This document shows positions 23,412 through 36,612 of a stretch of DNA of 64,000 nt, one piece after another. The stretch lies in the NCBI GenBank assembly GCA_015499995.1, contig JADNRV010000252.1, forward strand, positions 1-64,000, in the 5' to 3' direction. Position 1 is the first letter of the stretch. Every line of letters starts with the position of its first letter. The position numbers were made by a program, and so were the translations under genes. The notes beneath the pieces were generated by a model that was not told the origin of the DNA, searched no databases, and saw only the letters and a list, made by a program, of their open reading frames with translations. The stretch comes from Flammula alnicola (lineage: Eukaryota; Basidiomycota; Agaricomycetes; Agaricales; Strophariaceae).

Positions 23412-25961
23412 CGTAGGGAGATACACACTCGAAGGCGGAGGATCCGTTTCGCTACCAATTCATGTACTGGGTAACTTTATATACGCGTTGTACTTGCACG
23501 AAAGAGTCCCTTTTCGTTGAAATTTCAGCGAACGATGCAGGCCATTATTGATCGTTCGCGAGAGGCTAAATAAGCGCGCGCTTCCATACCAAGAAACAGC
23601 AAGCCACCCGGCCCGAGGGGAAAGGGTCATCTCATCCGATCGGCGTCGGGCGCTGGAGGGCGTACTCCGTACTACTCCCCAAAGATAAGCGCCAGGATAC
23701 TGACATGCTTACACCCCAATAAATACGACATCCGTCTGTATCGGTGTTGCACACTATGTGCACGTCTCGTTACCCAGGGCAGGGCGAGGTGGTCAAAAAA
23801 AGGAGGTTTACCTTTTCTGGCCCACATCAAGCCAAGGAGTCGACGGCTTGGAGAAGGGATTGAACGTTCCAGACGGAGTACTAGTATGTACTTGATCACG
23901 GAACGGGGAGGAGATGCCAACTGCCTCAGGTCCTGGACTTTTTCTACCAGTACATAGGCACAGATGAAGGGAAGGGTTTCTTGGCGGCCGCGGCTAGGTG
24001 GTGGGAAGGGGGGGAGGAAATTTTGAGGAAAGGAGAAAAGTAGTTCACTTGGAGACGAGTTACATAGTGCTGGCGTTTATCTGAGTCTGCATCATGTTTA
24101 GTCTGGATATCGATGAGTTGCGTGCGAGTAGAACCAATCCAATCTGCCAACACTGGTTCTAGTTCTAGTACGCGTCCAGACTCGGAGGACATAAGTTATC
24201 TTTGCCAGAGTAGCGTTCCATTCATAGGCGAAAACTTGAATGCACGCACACAATATGTGAATGAATCAAGAAGGTTCAAGCTCAAGAAGCAAGACGAGGG
24301 ATTATTACTACCTTGCCAGTGACGTCAAAGTACCTACATATCATAGTTCCGGCGAAGGTGAGCCCGCGTGAAGTTAACTACTTATGCTCGTTGCCATCTG
24401 TCACCGTGCCTTCGAGTTCATTCGTGCGTCCTGCCCTGGATAATGAGCGTTATGAATGGTATGGCGTTATGAATGGTATGTATGTGTGAATGGTATGAAT
24501 GGTATGTATGTGTGAATGGTATGTATGTGAAAATGTTATGAATGTGGGCATGGAGATATAGGTGGGTTATCACCAAGATGACGACGAACCTTTAAATTTC
24601 GTAAGTAGGTTACGCAAAAAGTCGTCGTCGGAAACGCGGGCGCGACGTTAGAGCGGCCTGGTATACATCTTATCGGAAGATACATATGTGTTTATCTTTG
24701 GGTTATCTTATGTACTTATGATCAAGAAGGACTCGAGATCGCATGCGCATCTAGGAACGGGCCAGTGCCTCTGAGTGATGGAGGGAGCTGGAGCTGGTAA
24801 GATCTAGAGCAAGTGTAAGTATAGTATACTCTAGCGATGTTAGTGTAGTATAGCAAATGTAAATGTAGTATAAGTGACACTGACACGGGTATTTGGCGGG
24901 GTTTGGAGGCGTTCTTAACGCGCTCCAAGAATCCTATTAGGCCTGGACATACAAGCTTTGTCCGTCCACGGAGAATCCGATGGTTACTTAGATGGTGGTA
25001 GACGGGCGTTGGGCTTCCGAGCGGGGAGGAATTTATACACGGCATGGTCCACTCGCTGAACGCCGTGTTTCCGAGAGTATCAACGGGAAGAGGCGGCGAC
25101 GCGATCATGTGTTCGAGCAAGCGAACGAGTCGGGTGATGATTTCCGAAGTAAGAAATCCGCATGGAATTGGAAGACATTCGGAAGACATATTTGAATAGA
25201 TCGCATAGATCTCGACCCTGCGTGGGAGGTAGAATAGGCATTAATGTATATAATTAATTGCTGGGATCAATCATGAACTTTGAAGACGGATGATGATCAC
25301 GGTGCGTGGAAGTCGATACATAGGGTCTTGTGGACGCATATAGCCACGCTGCATGAGTCGTGCAGACGAGGTGGGTCGTATGGGATTTGGACTGGCGGGG
25401 AATGGAAGCAATTGAGGGAGTTGTGTTGTTCGCAAGTAGGCGTATGTGATGCCAGCGATAGGCGAAGGGCACGCTGCAAAACACGTTGCATGAAACGGAC
25501 AGGCACCCTGCGAAATGGAATGTTCTGAAAAGCGAAGGTGGGCAGATGCATCTGTGGGCCTTATTTTTGGGCACTCGTCCATCGGAGGGAGGGGAGGGGA
25601 GGGCAAGGACTATTATTATGGACACGAGTCAGAGGCTGTCGAGTATAACGCTCATGGGGAAGGAAGGAGAGGAATCTGATCGAGGAAGTATGGTCCGAGC
25701 GCCGCAGATGTAAGAGATCAGGGATTTCTATTTATGGAAGACTATGTATGGGAATGTTGATGGTTATTTGTTATGCACGCAGACTTGGACCCAAGCATAC
25801 GGTCCTTTCTCTTTTCTGCGCGCTTTGTTCTCTCCACTGCTCCCAGCGTTCTCCGCGCAGAGCAATCCATACAGCCGCCCTCTACTAATCTTTGCTTCAG
25901 TACTCGCTTTCTACTGCAGCTAGCCCTTCCTTTCCAGTTTCTCTTTTTTTTTTTTCTCATC
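23412..25961. other. intergenic with short ATGGTATG minisatellite
   Basis: The first 120 bp are the conserved 3' flank shared with G7 and G8. At about 24456-24550 there is an irregular repeat of the unit GAATGGTATGTATGTGT. No coding region beyond chance frames was found. Confidence 0.5.
24456..24550. repeat. irregular GAATGGTATG tandem repeat
   Basis: About five to six imperfect copies built from GAATGGTATG and TATGTGT blocks. It is a simple minisatellite with no coding potential. Confidence 0.7.
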
Positions 25962-28492
25962 ATGCAGTCGCGCCGCACCAACGGTCTTAGTCCCCTTGCT
26001 ATCGTCCTGCCCCATCCACCTCTCCCTCACAGACGCTCCTCTCTCCTCTCTCTAAACTCTGCCGCCTCACCACACACACCCAGGAGTTGTCACTCGCCAT
26101 GTCTCCCACCCGTCTACTACCCCGCCAACAGGAAGAGCACCGACAGCTGGAACAGCTCAAACGCGGACGATATGGATTTCGACTGGAAACCTGAACAAGT
26201 CCTCCTACTAACACGAGTCAGTCTTCCGTAATTTTTTTACCGTGCATTTTTTCTCATATTCCTGTTCTTTCAGACTCTCGACGCCCTCCCAGCGCACCTA
26301 GTCACTCCTTTCAACGGCCCCATTCCTCCCTCCAACCTCCTCGACAAGATCGCCCGTGGCGTCTCCCAAGCCAAGGGTCCCGCCGACTGGCCCCACTCCA
26401 TACGCGCTACACGCGTCAAGCTCCTCGAGCTTGCCCGTGCCCGTGCAAAAGACGACGCCCTGGCCGAGCAGCGCCGTCAAGTCATCGCAGAGGAGGTCGA
26501 AATCGATGACGGCTCTAATTATTCTTATTTTCATGACGGTGAAGAAAAACCTCTCCGCAATGCCGGTATCGGTCCCCGCCGTCCGCTCTATAGGCAATCC
26601 AGCATGGACTTTATCAAGCCCGGTCCCGCTGACCTCAAGGATAATCCTAACATCGCTCGGTAAGCATATCACCCTAACCAAAAAACCGCACATCACCTTC
26701 TGCTTCCCCTGCCTCCATTGCTACCCCCCATACGCAGATCGTACTGATCAAATTTCCCCTCGAATAGGCTTTCGAACCGCCTCCAACGCACTGATCGGAC
26801 TTTCCCCAACCCGAGCTATCACCCATACTCCCGCATCCCCCGTCCCACAACCACGACATCCACCACCCACCGCAGATCTTCCTCCCCCCGCACCCAAGCG
26901 ACGTCCCCGCGCTCATCAACCCCTCCACGCCCAGCTCGTCCACCCTGAACAGCTTCTCCTCGCTCTCATCCTCCGCCGTCCCACGCCCGCGCATCCTCCG
27001 CCGCTCCGCCTCGACGCTCTCCTCGGGGTCGCTGTTCAGTACCAGCAGCGGTGGTGCTGGCATCCCCTTGCACGACCCCCGCCTTCAACGCCTCCGCCGC
27101 TCCGACTCCTTCTGCTCCGGCCCCCCGGCCCCGCCGCCCAAAGACTACCCACCCACCACCAGCACCACGGCGGGGCTCAAACGGGCGCCGTCGTACGGCG
27201 CCCTCGCACAGGAGGCGAGACAGGAGGCTGCTGTTAGCGGCGCGGAGCAGAAACACGCGAGGCGGGTGTCGGGGTCGTACCCGTCGTCGGATGAGGAGGA
27301 GAAGGCGAGGACGAGGCGCGCGAAGAAGATGCGGACGAAGACCGGCGCCTCTGCGGTTGTTGTTCCGCCCAGCAGTCCGTCTGTGGCGTCTGTGCCGCCG
27401 TCCTCGGCGCCTTCGTCGCCTATGTCGATGGGGTGTGCGACTGTGCCCGCGTCGCCTGTGGCCCCTGCGAGGGATAGGGATGGGGTGGTGGCGTCGCCGA
27501 AAGCGAAGACCGCGAAAGGGGCGGCGTTGGTGGGGTGTACTGAGGGTGTGGCTGCTCTGAAAAGCCCGAAGGCGCTCAGTGCTTCGAAGATGCGGACGAG
27601 CAAGCCTGCTAATGCTACTACTACTTCGGTATATAAGGCAGAAGGCAAGAGGGACAAGGCGGAGCGGGAGAATGTTCGCGACGTTCGCGATGGCGCGGAC
27701 AAGGACAAGGAAAAGGAGAAAGACAAGGACAAGGACAAGGACAAGGACAGGAAGGAAAGGGACAAGACAGCCAAGGACGCCGCACATCCGGTCGTCCAGG
27801 TCGTGCATCGCGCCGTTCGGATGAACGCGCAGCGGAACCCGAGCATGTTTGGGGCTGAGTTGCCGACTCTTCGGCATGCACCACCACCGCCCCCTGTACT
27901 TTCATCTTCGTGTGTACCGGCGTCGGCGTCGGCGGCTGTGTCGATGCACATGCACACCCCGCCAACGAAGACGAAGAGGATGCGCTCCGCCTCGCCTGCT
28001 GCGGGTGCTACCCCTCCGCCTCCGCCGCGGCGCGCGCTGGCTCTATCCCTATCCCTTGCCCTCTCTCCACTACCTCCAGCTCCGACAGCCCCCGCGCCGT
28101 TACTCGTCCACGCACCGGCGTTCGACCTCGACCCCCCCAGCGTCCGCTCTCAGCATGCACGGAACGATAGCAATGGCAGCAGCACGAGTACGGTACCTAC
28201 GAGTCCGATGAGTCCGATGAGTCCTACGAGTCCTACGAGTCCGATGAGTCCTAAAGCCAAGACGCTGCGCCGCGTGCGCCGGCTCGCGCCTGCGAGGCGG
28301 ATATCGTTTGGGAGCCTGCTGGTGCCTGTGGAGGGGGAGGGGGATGTGGAGATGGAATGTGCGGAGGTGGCGCGTGTTAGCGTTGGTGCGAAGATGAGGG
28401 GTGTGGGTGGGAGGGAGGAGAGGGAGAGGGAGAGGGAGAGGGAAAGAGAGAGGGAGAGGGGGTGTTTGGGGAGTGCGTTTCAGTTGATTTGA
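25962..28492 (+). CDS. large disordered Ser/Pro/Lys-rich protein
   Basis: Exons 25962-26216, 26274-26659 and 26768-28492 give about 790 residues, but exon 3 changes frame once. The first part reads RLSNRLQRTDRTFPNPSYHPYS, the later part reads the frame open from 27068 to the stop; they connect if one C is missing in the C6 run near 26885. Only the N-terminus (TLDALPAHLVTPFNGPIPPSNLLDKIARGV and the following helix) looks conserved and folded. The rest is low complexity: a Lys/Asp run around 27700, TSPMSPMSPT-type 9-bp repeats at 28200-28250 and an Arg-Glu run at the C-terminus. The folded N-terminus suggests a fungal regulatory or scaffold protein. No function is assigned. Confidence 0.72.
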
Positions 28493-31447
28493 TTTGATTT
28501 TGGGCGGAGAGGAGGAAGGGTGGGGATGAGGATGAGGAGGACAACAAGATATGTCTCGGAAGGATTAGGAATTTGTGTGGAGGATTGGATTTGGAAGGAT
28601 CGGAAGGAAGGAAGGAATTGAAGAGGAGGAAGGAATAAAAGAAAGGAGAGGAGGAGGAACAAGGGGGAAAGAAGGAAGAAGAAATTCGATTTTTACGGAG
28701 AGCAAGATGTTCTCTCCGTATGTATAACTCATACTCGTGTAACACCACCACCACCAACCAACCAACCATCGCCAACGTCGCCTCGACTCGACTTGGCGCC
28801 GACACACACTCGTTTCGCTGGTCTCGATACTGACTGACTCGGTTCTCCCTCGACAAATTGCAATTCTACTCAATACTCAATACTCACAACCACAATCACA
28901 ATCACACCTCGACTCGACGATTTGGCGGCTCGACGCAACAACTCATTTCAGTTTTCGTATTTTTTTCGATTTTTCTTTTTCTTTTTCCACATACCGACTC
29001 GACAATCACAACACACGCGACAAACCCAAGCGACAAATCTAACGTGGTCGTTTAGCCGACGATTACCTATATACGACTGCAACCATCTCGTCGTCGTCTG
29101 CTCTGCTCTCCTCCACCCATCCGCCCGTCGTCCGTCCTATGTGCTCTTGCTGCCAGCTACACCCTCCAGCCCATGCGACCCGAACCGTCCAGACATTGCC
29201 TGCGCCGCTGCGCACCGCGCTTCAGCACCCCGTTCACTCGGCCACAAGATCACTCGGGCGCTCTTCCAACCAAACCAACGCGGTATCCATCCGTATGTGC
29301 CATAGGAAAACACCTGTACATAGCATTCGCATTGGCCTGAGACGCTATTCCGCGCGCGTTTATTCTCTTGGAACCCTCTCGTTTTTCGCCTGTTCGATAT
29401 GCGACATATGCACCCGCTGCACGCATACATACAGGCGGCTAGCGTGGTCGGCGATACGCTGTCAATGACATTCCACCCCACCCACCACGAGCGAATGAAC
29501 AGCCGAGCCAGAGCGCCGAGTGGTGGTGCTAAGCGCAGAAAGCGTAGGCGCTGCGCCCTACCTACCCTCGTCCTACCTCCTAACTACCTACCTATCTACA
29601 TCGTCATTTCGTCCATTTCCAACCTCGACAAATCACCCACCATATGCTCCTCGCCGCACTTCGATTTGCGGCAATACGAAGGCCACCTTCTCTGCGAAAT
29701 CCTTTCAATTACGATTTCGATTCGATTTCGATTGTTTTGTTGGAACGTTTCTTTCTTGGAGTCGTTTTTCGTTCCAGGACTTTCTCTGCGTGCACACCTC
29801 ACTCGTTCGCTTTTCTTCTTTTCTTTCTGCTACGTGCTACGTGCTACGTGCTGCCCATTTTTTACTTTGATCTGTTATTGTTTGATTTGGCTGGTTCTGT
29901 GTACTTTTACCGACATGCCTCTGTCTGTCTCTCCCTCTCTTTTTTTTTTGTCTGTTTATATGTCTCTCGTTTCCTCTCTCTATCTTGTGGATTTATGTCT
30001 CTATTCTGAATCCCTTTACGCTCCTTGCATTTACATTTTGCGTTCGGACACTACACATACACACACATTCCTTGCATTGTTACCACCACTGTCGTCGATC
30101 CGTATCTGTTGCTCGGATTTGAGTTCGAGCTGGAGATAGGGTCGGGCATCACACACTCTCTCTCGTTCATTCTCCCTACCCCCCTTTCCCTTTCCGCCCT
30201 CCGTCATCCCACCCTGGTTTTTGTCATTTGCATTCACACTTCATCCCACTGGAAATGTTCGCTTGGACGAGCGTGTAACAACAACAACAACATACGACAT
30301 ATCTTTCCCTGGATTCGATTCTTTCCCTATCCTGCCCCTTTTACCATGAGCACAGGCATCCGAGGTTGCTTCCTTCTCCTGCGCTGACTCCTGTCCCTTT
30401 CCCCTTCCTGCACCGCATGCACCGAATACCGTTCCCTTTTTGTCCATCCATTCATGTTTCTTTGTGTTTTCGGTTTCGGTTTCGGTGTTGTTCACTAGTA
30501 CTTATAGATCTCGACTGTGCCCTAGTGCTTTTATCTCCACACATTTTTCCCTTTTTTTCTTCACAATTGAATTGCATTCAACTTTCAAGTTCGACTGTTC
30601 GAGGTTACGTGACAAGGTTACATAAATAACTTGAATGCGAGTGTCGTAAGCTGTACTATTACCATCAATGAATGACTCGTTTCTTTCATTTCTCTAGCTA
30701 CTGTACTTCCCTGCTGTACTTGTACAGTCAAGTTGATTTTCGTGTAGTTTTATTACTTGCCATGTGTATTAAATTTCATTTTTGCAGTTGATGGCTTTGT
30801 GCGTGATTAATTTCTGTACGTATAAAGATCGTCAGTCCGGTACGTATACTTAGCACGGGGCTTTGCGTCATTGTGCATGTTTGGACTTCGTACTTGTGAC
30901 GGTAAAAGGCGATTTTTCCTCTGTGCCAGTTATATTTCATGACTGAAAAGACTGACATTTCATATCGAAATTAGATAGATAGCGCCGGTTCGCAGAGCTC
31001 GAGCGAGACCTTCAAAGTTCAAAGCGCTTACAATTAGCGCTTAAGCTAGTCTCTGATGGTTATGTAATCTTCGGTAAGGCTATCGAGTCAGGTAACTCAG
31101 GTTGCTCATGACTTTCACCCACCCGTAACTTGCCCGTAACCTCCACAAAGCGCTCTAGAGCTGAACCTCTGCGATGAATGAAACATGCCAAAGGCGAAAA
31201 AATACATCCCTTCTACTTCCCCACTGTATTTCGCTGGCAGCAATAAGGCAATAATCAGCGACGTTCCAACTTACCACGCGATCAGACGCGTCCTGACGCG
31301 TCGCCAAACGGACACTCCAGGCGCACAACGCACAAAATGATCAACGGAAGTCGTTTGGCTGTGGATTAAAGCTACGTGCTGGCACATGCGCGTGTATAAG
31401 ATGGAGATGTTCCAAGAAACAATCTTCGGCTAGAGAAGTGAAGCCTG

Positions 31448-31511
31448 GACAAAGATACGATGGGTGGTTTACGGAGACAAAGATACGATGGGTGGTTTAC
31501 GGAGACAAAGA
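31448..31511. repeat. 28-bp tandem duplication
   Basis: The unit GACAAAGATACGATGGGTGG... (28 bp) occurs at 31448-31475 and again at 31476-31503, followed by the start of a third copy. It lies about 280 bp upstream of the hypothetical gene at 31787. Confidence 0.85.
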
Positions 31512-31682
31512 AAAGAAAGACGATATTCAAGCTATTCAAGTCACCGAGTTCGATGTAAAGGAAACCCAGAGATTTAGCCGCTGCCAATCCGAAACAATGG
31601 AGGGCCACAGAACGCTAAAGAGGCCAGCAGTGGCGCAGCGCTTTGGCAAAGAACCCGTTTTTGGTCAGTCTGTGGCATACAG

Positions 31683-31690
31683 CTTATATA
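31683..31690 (+). promoter_or_regulatory. TATA-like box before 31.8-kb gene
   Basis: CTTATATA lies about 97 bp before the ATG at 31787, a plausible core promoter position. Confidence 0.4.
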
Positions 31691-31786
31691 CGGCGAAGAT
31701 GTCGCGTTTTGGCCCAACCAACCTTTCAACCTTTCTTTAAACCTTCAATTTATTCTACGCTGGTCGTAATCTTTACTATCTTCACC

Positions 31787-32881
31787 ATGTCTTATGCTCA
31801 CACTACATTCGTTCCTTCTCATAACATTCCGGTCACGTCGCTTGCATACTATTCACCCTCCCCCATATTTCCTGGCGATGCCACTTCTTCAACATATTAT
31901 ACAGGCCCCAGCTTTAATCGCCCTAGCCAAGAAGATATCTCATATCAGGTACGCGTCTTCTCCTCCAATCTCAAAATGTCGTCACTGACCAAGAGTTACG
32001 GTCCTCCCAGGCCACTCCCCGACGACGAACTTCTGATTCCTTACCTTATCCCACCTCTCGCTATGATGTTGCCCGGTCGCCGACTCGCACTCGATTCCAT
32101 GTGGCACACCACACAAATACAACTCCTTCCTATACCACGTCTCCCGCTCCGACGCGTAGCCGCAACAATTCTTCGGTGCTGGGCCCCGACCGACATAATC
32201 ACACTTACGGACGCGCTGAAGACGCGCCTGTTCACAGTAGCACTCGCGTGTCGAACACTGGCCTCGATCCAGTTGGGCCCAGTAACCTTAGACTGGTTCC
32301 ACAACGCATTTTCGATGAACCGACCTCCTCAAAGTCACACCACTATCGTTATTCGCCAATCACCTTCCAACTACGAGGATTCCCCGAAATCGGTGTCAAA
32401 ATTGCTGCCATCCTGAACGAGAGAACACCTGTCCTGATCGGGGATGCGGACCCTGTCTTCCGTGATGTTCAAGAACGCGAAGTGAAGGTGCAAACCCTCG
32501 TGAGTCAGGCGAGTCTATTGCATAGACCTTGTCTGATAATAGCATAGTGGCCTGGTTATTCCAAGGTGCTGTTCGAAAAACGCGTGAAAACGTTGCAGGG
32601 GAAGATGGCCAGGGGTCTGTCGCTGTACAGCTCGCCATTATGGTAATTGATTTTGCGTACAAGATAAAGGTATGCGAATATCTGTCACCCACTCGACATT
32701 TATCAATGGCTTCAATTTCCAGGAAACAAAGAGACCGATAGAACACGGCTATGAACAGTGGTCGATAAAAACCGAGCATAATGACGGTATCAAGCCTTCC
32801 GACATCTTCATTACAAGGCTCATACACTGTGGGGGATCACACTGGCAAATGGAACTCTGGGCGCCGAACGTGACCCACTGA
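31787..32881 (+). CDS. conserved hypothetical protein, one apparent 1-bp deletion
   Basis: Exons 31787-31948, 31996-32499, 32548-32669 and 32723-32881 fit GT-AG rules. Exon 3 is 122 nt where a multiple of three is needed, and reading shifts from the WPGYSK frame to the RENVAGEDGQ frame at an A5 run (32576-32580). With one more base the product would be about 315 residues. The N-terminal third is disordered. The C-terminal 130 residues contain GDADPVFRDV, WPGY and the closing ITRLIHCGGSHWQMELWAP segment, a combination I associate with uncharacterised Agaricomycete proteins. No catalytic motif is visible. A decayed inverted fragment of the same gene lies at 12.3 kb. It sits beside the GTPase array, so co-option is possible but unproven. 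Confidence 0.65.
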
Positions 32882-33427
32882 TCAGCCAACGCCTCGGGAG
32901 GTTTCTTTTGGCTGTCCTCTGTGCATTCGTGACTAATAGCTTTGAATATTTCTCGATTTGTAGTATACTGCTTTGATATTTTTGGCGTCTCCAGTCACAA
33001 GAGAATGTTGGTTTCTCGTTCTCATTCCACTTGATCTTCAATCAAGTGAATCTCTAATACTTGTCATATCCTCACTACTACATACATTATGGACTGAACG
33101 TAGAACTGGCCATGTCGATGAAATTTTATTTCGTGCTCACCCAACTACCTGGCGGCTCAAACGTGCATTCCATGTGGTTCCGGGAAAATACTACAGCTAC
33201 GTAACCCCAGCACCACGTACATGCGTGATTGGCCTGAGGAGTCGTGGTCTCGAACAGCAGTAAATTTGGCATTGAAGTCGAAAGGCATGCACGCTCGAGC
33301 CTGCATGTTTCCTCCAGGCGTATCAGTAGCTTGTTCGCTGGTATTGAGAGTCATTCGTCTCTACTCTCTAACTAACGTCTCTACTCTCTAAACCTTTTCT
33401 GTCCACTGTTATTCTTCTGCTATCCTC
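32882..33427. other. intergenic before GTPase G2
   Basis: The first 60 bp are shared with the 12.3-kb fragment. No gene recognised in the rest. Confidence 0.45.
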
Positions 33428-34554
33428 ATGTCGTCAACAACATGGAAAAGAAAGGGGAAGATGATCACGAAAGACGACCCCATCATGAAAGATGCAAGGA
33501 ACACAGATATCGTCATCCCGTAAGGTTTCTACGTGGTTGCTGACTCGAAAATATATACTTATAAATTCATCTTTTCCGTAGAATTATGGGCCCGACCGGT
33601 GTCGGGAAAAGCACAGTAAGCACAACAGACAAAAATGGATACTGTTGGTTAACAATTTTCAGTTTATCAACACACTTCTTGGTGGAACTGTAGTCACCGT
33701 CGGCCATGAATTGAATTCCTGTACAGCCAAACTCGAGCCTGTTATAGTTCCAAGTCCACCTGGTACTGCGGGAAGATTGGTGATTGTAGACACACCTGGA
33801 TTCGACGACACATACGTCGATGACTCCGAAATCTTGAGGCGCATCTCCGTTTGGCTGGCAGCATCGTGAGTCGCGTATCCTTGCGCTATTGGCGGAAAAT
33901 AGGATGTTAACATGCATATCTGACAGATACTCCGATTCTATGAAGCTCGGTGGCGTCATTTATCTGCATGAAATTACCCAAGTGCGCATGCTAGGAACGA
34001 CCCGCAGGAATATAGATGTGTTCATGAAATTGTGTGGACACAACAGCCTGAAATCAGTCATTCTCGGAACGACAAAGTGGGACCAGGGAGTCACGCTGGC
34101 CGTAGGACAACAACGGGAGAAGCAATTGGAGGACAACTATTGGAAGGGGATGCTTAACGCTGGTGCCCAGAAGTTCCGAATTCGTAACGACAAAGAGTCT
34201 GCCTGGAACATCATCAATGCCATTATCGATAGATACAAGAAGAATAATCTCGACCCAAAGCTGGGCACGAAGACGCCTGGCGACATTCTACAAATCCAGA
34301 ATGAATTAGTCAATTTGCAGAAAATCATTCCCGACACCGAGGCGGGAAAAAGCTTGCGGTATAGCTTGCAGGAGGCGCTCGACATGCAGAAGAAAAGGGC
34401 CGAGAAGCTGAAAGCGCAAGCTTCGGCGGGTGACGCCACTCTTCAAGAGGAATACCAGAATGGCCAGGAGCAGATCAGGAGAACTCTTCGTGAGATATCT
34501 GCGTTAAGGGTCACTCTTCCTCGCCGAATCTTGGCTTTCTTTGGAGGTATTTAG
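33428..34554 (+). CDS. AIG1/GIMAP-like GTPase G2 (subfamily A)
   Basis: Four exons splice in frame to 318 residues: 33428-33519, 33582-33615 (34 nt), 33663-33865 and 33927-34554. The P-loop is GPTGVGKST, followed by TVGHELNSCT, DTPGFDDT and TTKWDQG. Unlike most neighbours it keeps the Asp of the (T/N)KxD motif, so it should be a genuine guanine-nucleotide binder. The helical C-terminal region (IQNELVNLQKIIPDTEAGK onward) is shared with G1/G7/G8, and it ends in the PRRILAFFGGI aromatic tail. It lacks the terminal mini-exon of its relatives; TAG is followed at once by GTGAGT. Subfamily A members are about 60% alike by eye. Confidence 0.9.
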
Positions 34555-35696
34555 GTGAGTCGGCGCCTTATTGTGAGTGGCCGACCCATATTGTGGACAT
34601 TTGGCGGAGCAGAAGTTTTCTTCTCGAACGTTGGTTCAAGAGTCGGGGTACCTACAGTATTGCTTATCAGTTCGGGGTTGCCGTCATTGGGAAGAGGTTG
34701 CACTACCGTACCGCATACCACCAGCTGTTACTTACTGTCGTCCTTGGGCCGTCTCCCGGACCTTATACAATACAGGTAATTTAGCCTTCGAAAAAGTGGC
34801 TCGTGTTGACTCGGATTTCCAGCGAAAGTATATGCTCTACAATATCTAAGCCACGTCGTTCTCCCATGGCCAACGTTCTCCTATTAGATTCCAATATCCG
34901 CGGACGATAATAGCCTCACCACAAACCTGCCACTCAAGCATCCAGTGCTCTGGATGATGGCTGCCGTTTTCTTGCAATCTGTGAATGCTTTTACGGCGGA
35001 ACAGGGCGGTTTCTATCGGAAATCTCCGAAATTCAACACCGCCGAATTCGGCAACAGTAGGCATCATGCATGCAACAAATTTCACTTCTGACGACTTCCA
35101 CAGCAGTTGCACAGCAGCCTCTAGCAGATTCTACTCCAGTAAATGGCTGGCCTCGATAGGGATGTATCGAGCGACCGTTCTCGGCAATTTCCGACACTGG
35201 GCATCCAGTTGGCAGCAGTCCTTAACGTTCGGACCTTCTTTAGCATCATGGCCTCGTCATGGCTTCCGCATTTTTCTGAATTGCCTATTCTTGTCAATCC
35301 CTCGTTCATTTCTCCCTGTTTTCGCCAACCTTGGAGTTATCTCTTAGCGTAAGATCTCTTTGATTTATCGATTTTGTGGACGATATGGCAACGATACTCA
35401 TCGTGCCTAAACCAATCATTTTCGAAGTGCAATAGGGCGCACTGAATAGTAGGAAGAACATTTGGAGCCCGGTAGATCAGATGCCATCCGCGTACCACGA
35501 GGGACGATGTGCTAAGGTCGATCCATTGAACATACGGCTGTTGGTGCGTGATACATCTTCATAAATCACAGGCAACCGTAATAATGGTATATTACTGACA
35601 GCTGTTGCTTCGTTTGCTTTCTTTCTAACTCCCAACGTCCGCACCTCTCATTGCAAAGAGTACATCCATTACGGCATATTCCCTTACTGCAATTCC
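34555..35696. other. intergenic between GTPases G2 and G3
   Basis: Frames up to 120 codons (for example 34985-35347) show no domain, splice support or relation to neighbours; I see no gene. Confidence 0.45.
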
Positions 35697-36612
35697 ATGA
35701 AGTCAACGAAGAATCCTCAAGCATCCTGCGGTGATTTTGTGCCTATGATTTTGTTCGCCTGTTTCTTCTCGTCGTCAATTTCCTCACTCATCCCTGAATC
35801 CAGGTTATTGGGAGAAACGGGGGCTGGAAAGAGCACAGTATGTCAACCCCTAGATATACATACGTAGGTTAAAGTGACATTTTGTCAGTTTATTGATAAA
35901 GCAGGACCGCAACTCCACCGGAGACCGAAAATCGGACATGATCTAGGCTCTTGCACTACTAGCGTTACAGAATTCAAAATCCAAAATCCAAAGAACCCAA
36001 AATCTTGCGTCGTTCTCGTCGATACCCCTGGGTTCAACGATTCGGATCCCCTGAAAGGTGATGATGAGCAGTTGAAAGCGATTATAGATTGGCTGAAAGG
36101 GAAATCCCAGTGAGTACAATTTTGCGATATCGTACCCCGATCTAATCACCAACCAATTCAGGCCTGACGCAAAGATTGCGGGAGTCATCTATCTACACGA
36201 TATCAGTCAGGCTCGGGTGATACAATGCCCAACTGTGATGAATGCGAACCTGGTGTCGCGACCTCCGGGTGTCTTGTTTGCGACTACGAAATGGAGCAAG
36301 CATCGTCTGCAGCAGGATGAAAGCCGCGAACGGGAATTGAAGGACGCTTTCGCATATGTCCAACTGGATCGTTTTGAAAATACGGTCGACTCCGCCTGGA
36401 AACTGATTGACGCTGTAGTTTCCTCTCCCGGATGGAATGTTACATTATGGGAGTTTCAAACAAAATTGGAGGCTATCCGTCCGCAGTTCAAGCGAGAAGA
36501 GAAAAGAAGGCCCAAGTTTTTCCATTTATTTATGCGCTCATGGGCAAAGGTCAGTATATCAAACAGATTTATCTTTGACTTGACAAAATGACGTTCTACG
36601 CTTTTTCAGTAA
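35697..36612 (+). CDS. small GIMAP-like GTPase G3 (subfamily B)
   Basis: Five exons splice in frame to 233 residues: 35697-35752, 35804-35837 (34 nt), 35889-36109, 36162-36549 and 36610-36612, the last being only TAA. The P-loop is LLGETGAGKST, then GHDLGSCT, DTPGFNDSD and ATTKWSKH. Compared with subfamily A the post-G-domain helix is missing and the protein ends soon after a KFFHLFMRSWAK aromatic/basic segment. The exon-1 donor before the P-loop reads GTTCGC, shared with G4 and the second half of the double GTPase, which defines subfamily B. Confidence 0.88.

Larger units (their letters stand above)
28493..31786. other. long pyrimidine-rich non-coding stretch
   Basis: From about 28850 to 30620 the + strand is strikingly C/T-rich with many short CA and CT runs. 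It has no frame I would call coding despite many chance ORFs. It may be the 3' UTR of the 26-kb gene, the 5' leader of an unseen transcript, or a non-coding RNA. 30700-31440 is ordinary intergenic sequence. Confidence 0.45.

Noticed and set aside
29139..30139. Several long overlapping open frames (up to 246 codons)
   Set aside because: They are by-products of strongly C/T-rich sequence, overlap in all frames, lack splice structure and show no conserved motifs.
34985..35347. 120-codon open frame between GTPases G2 and G3
   Set aside because: No similarity to neighbours, no plausible domain, and composition like random sequence.
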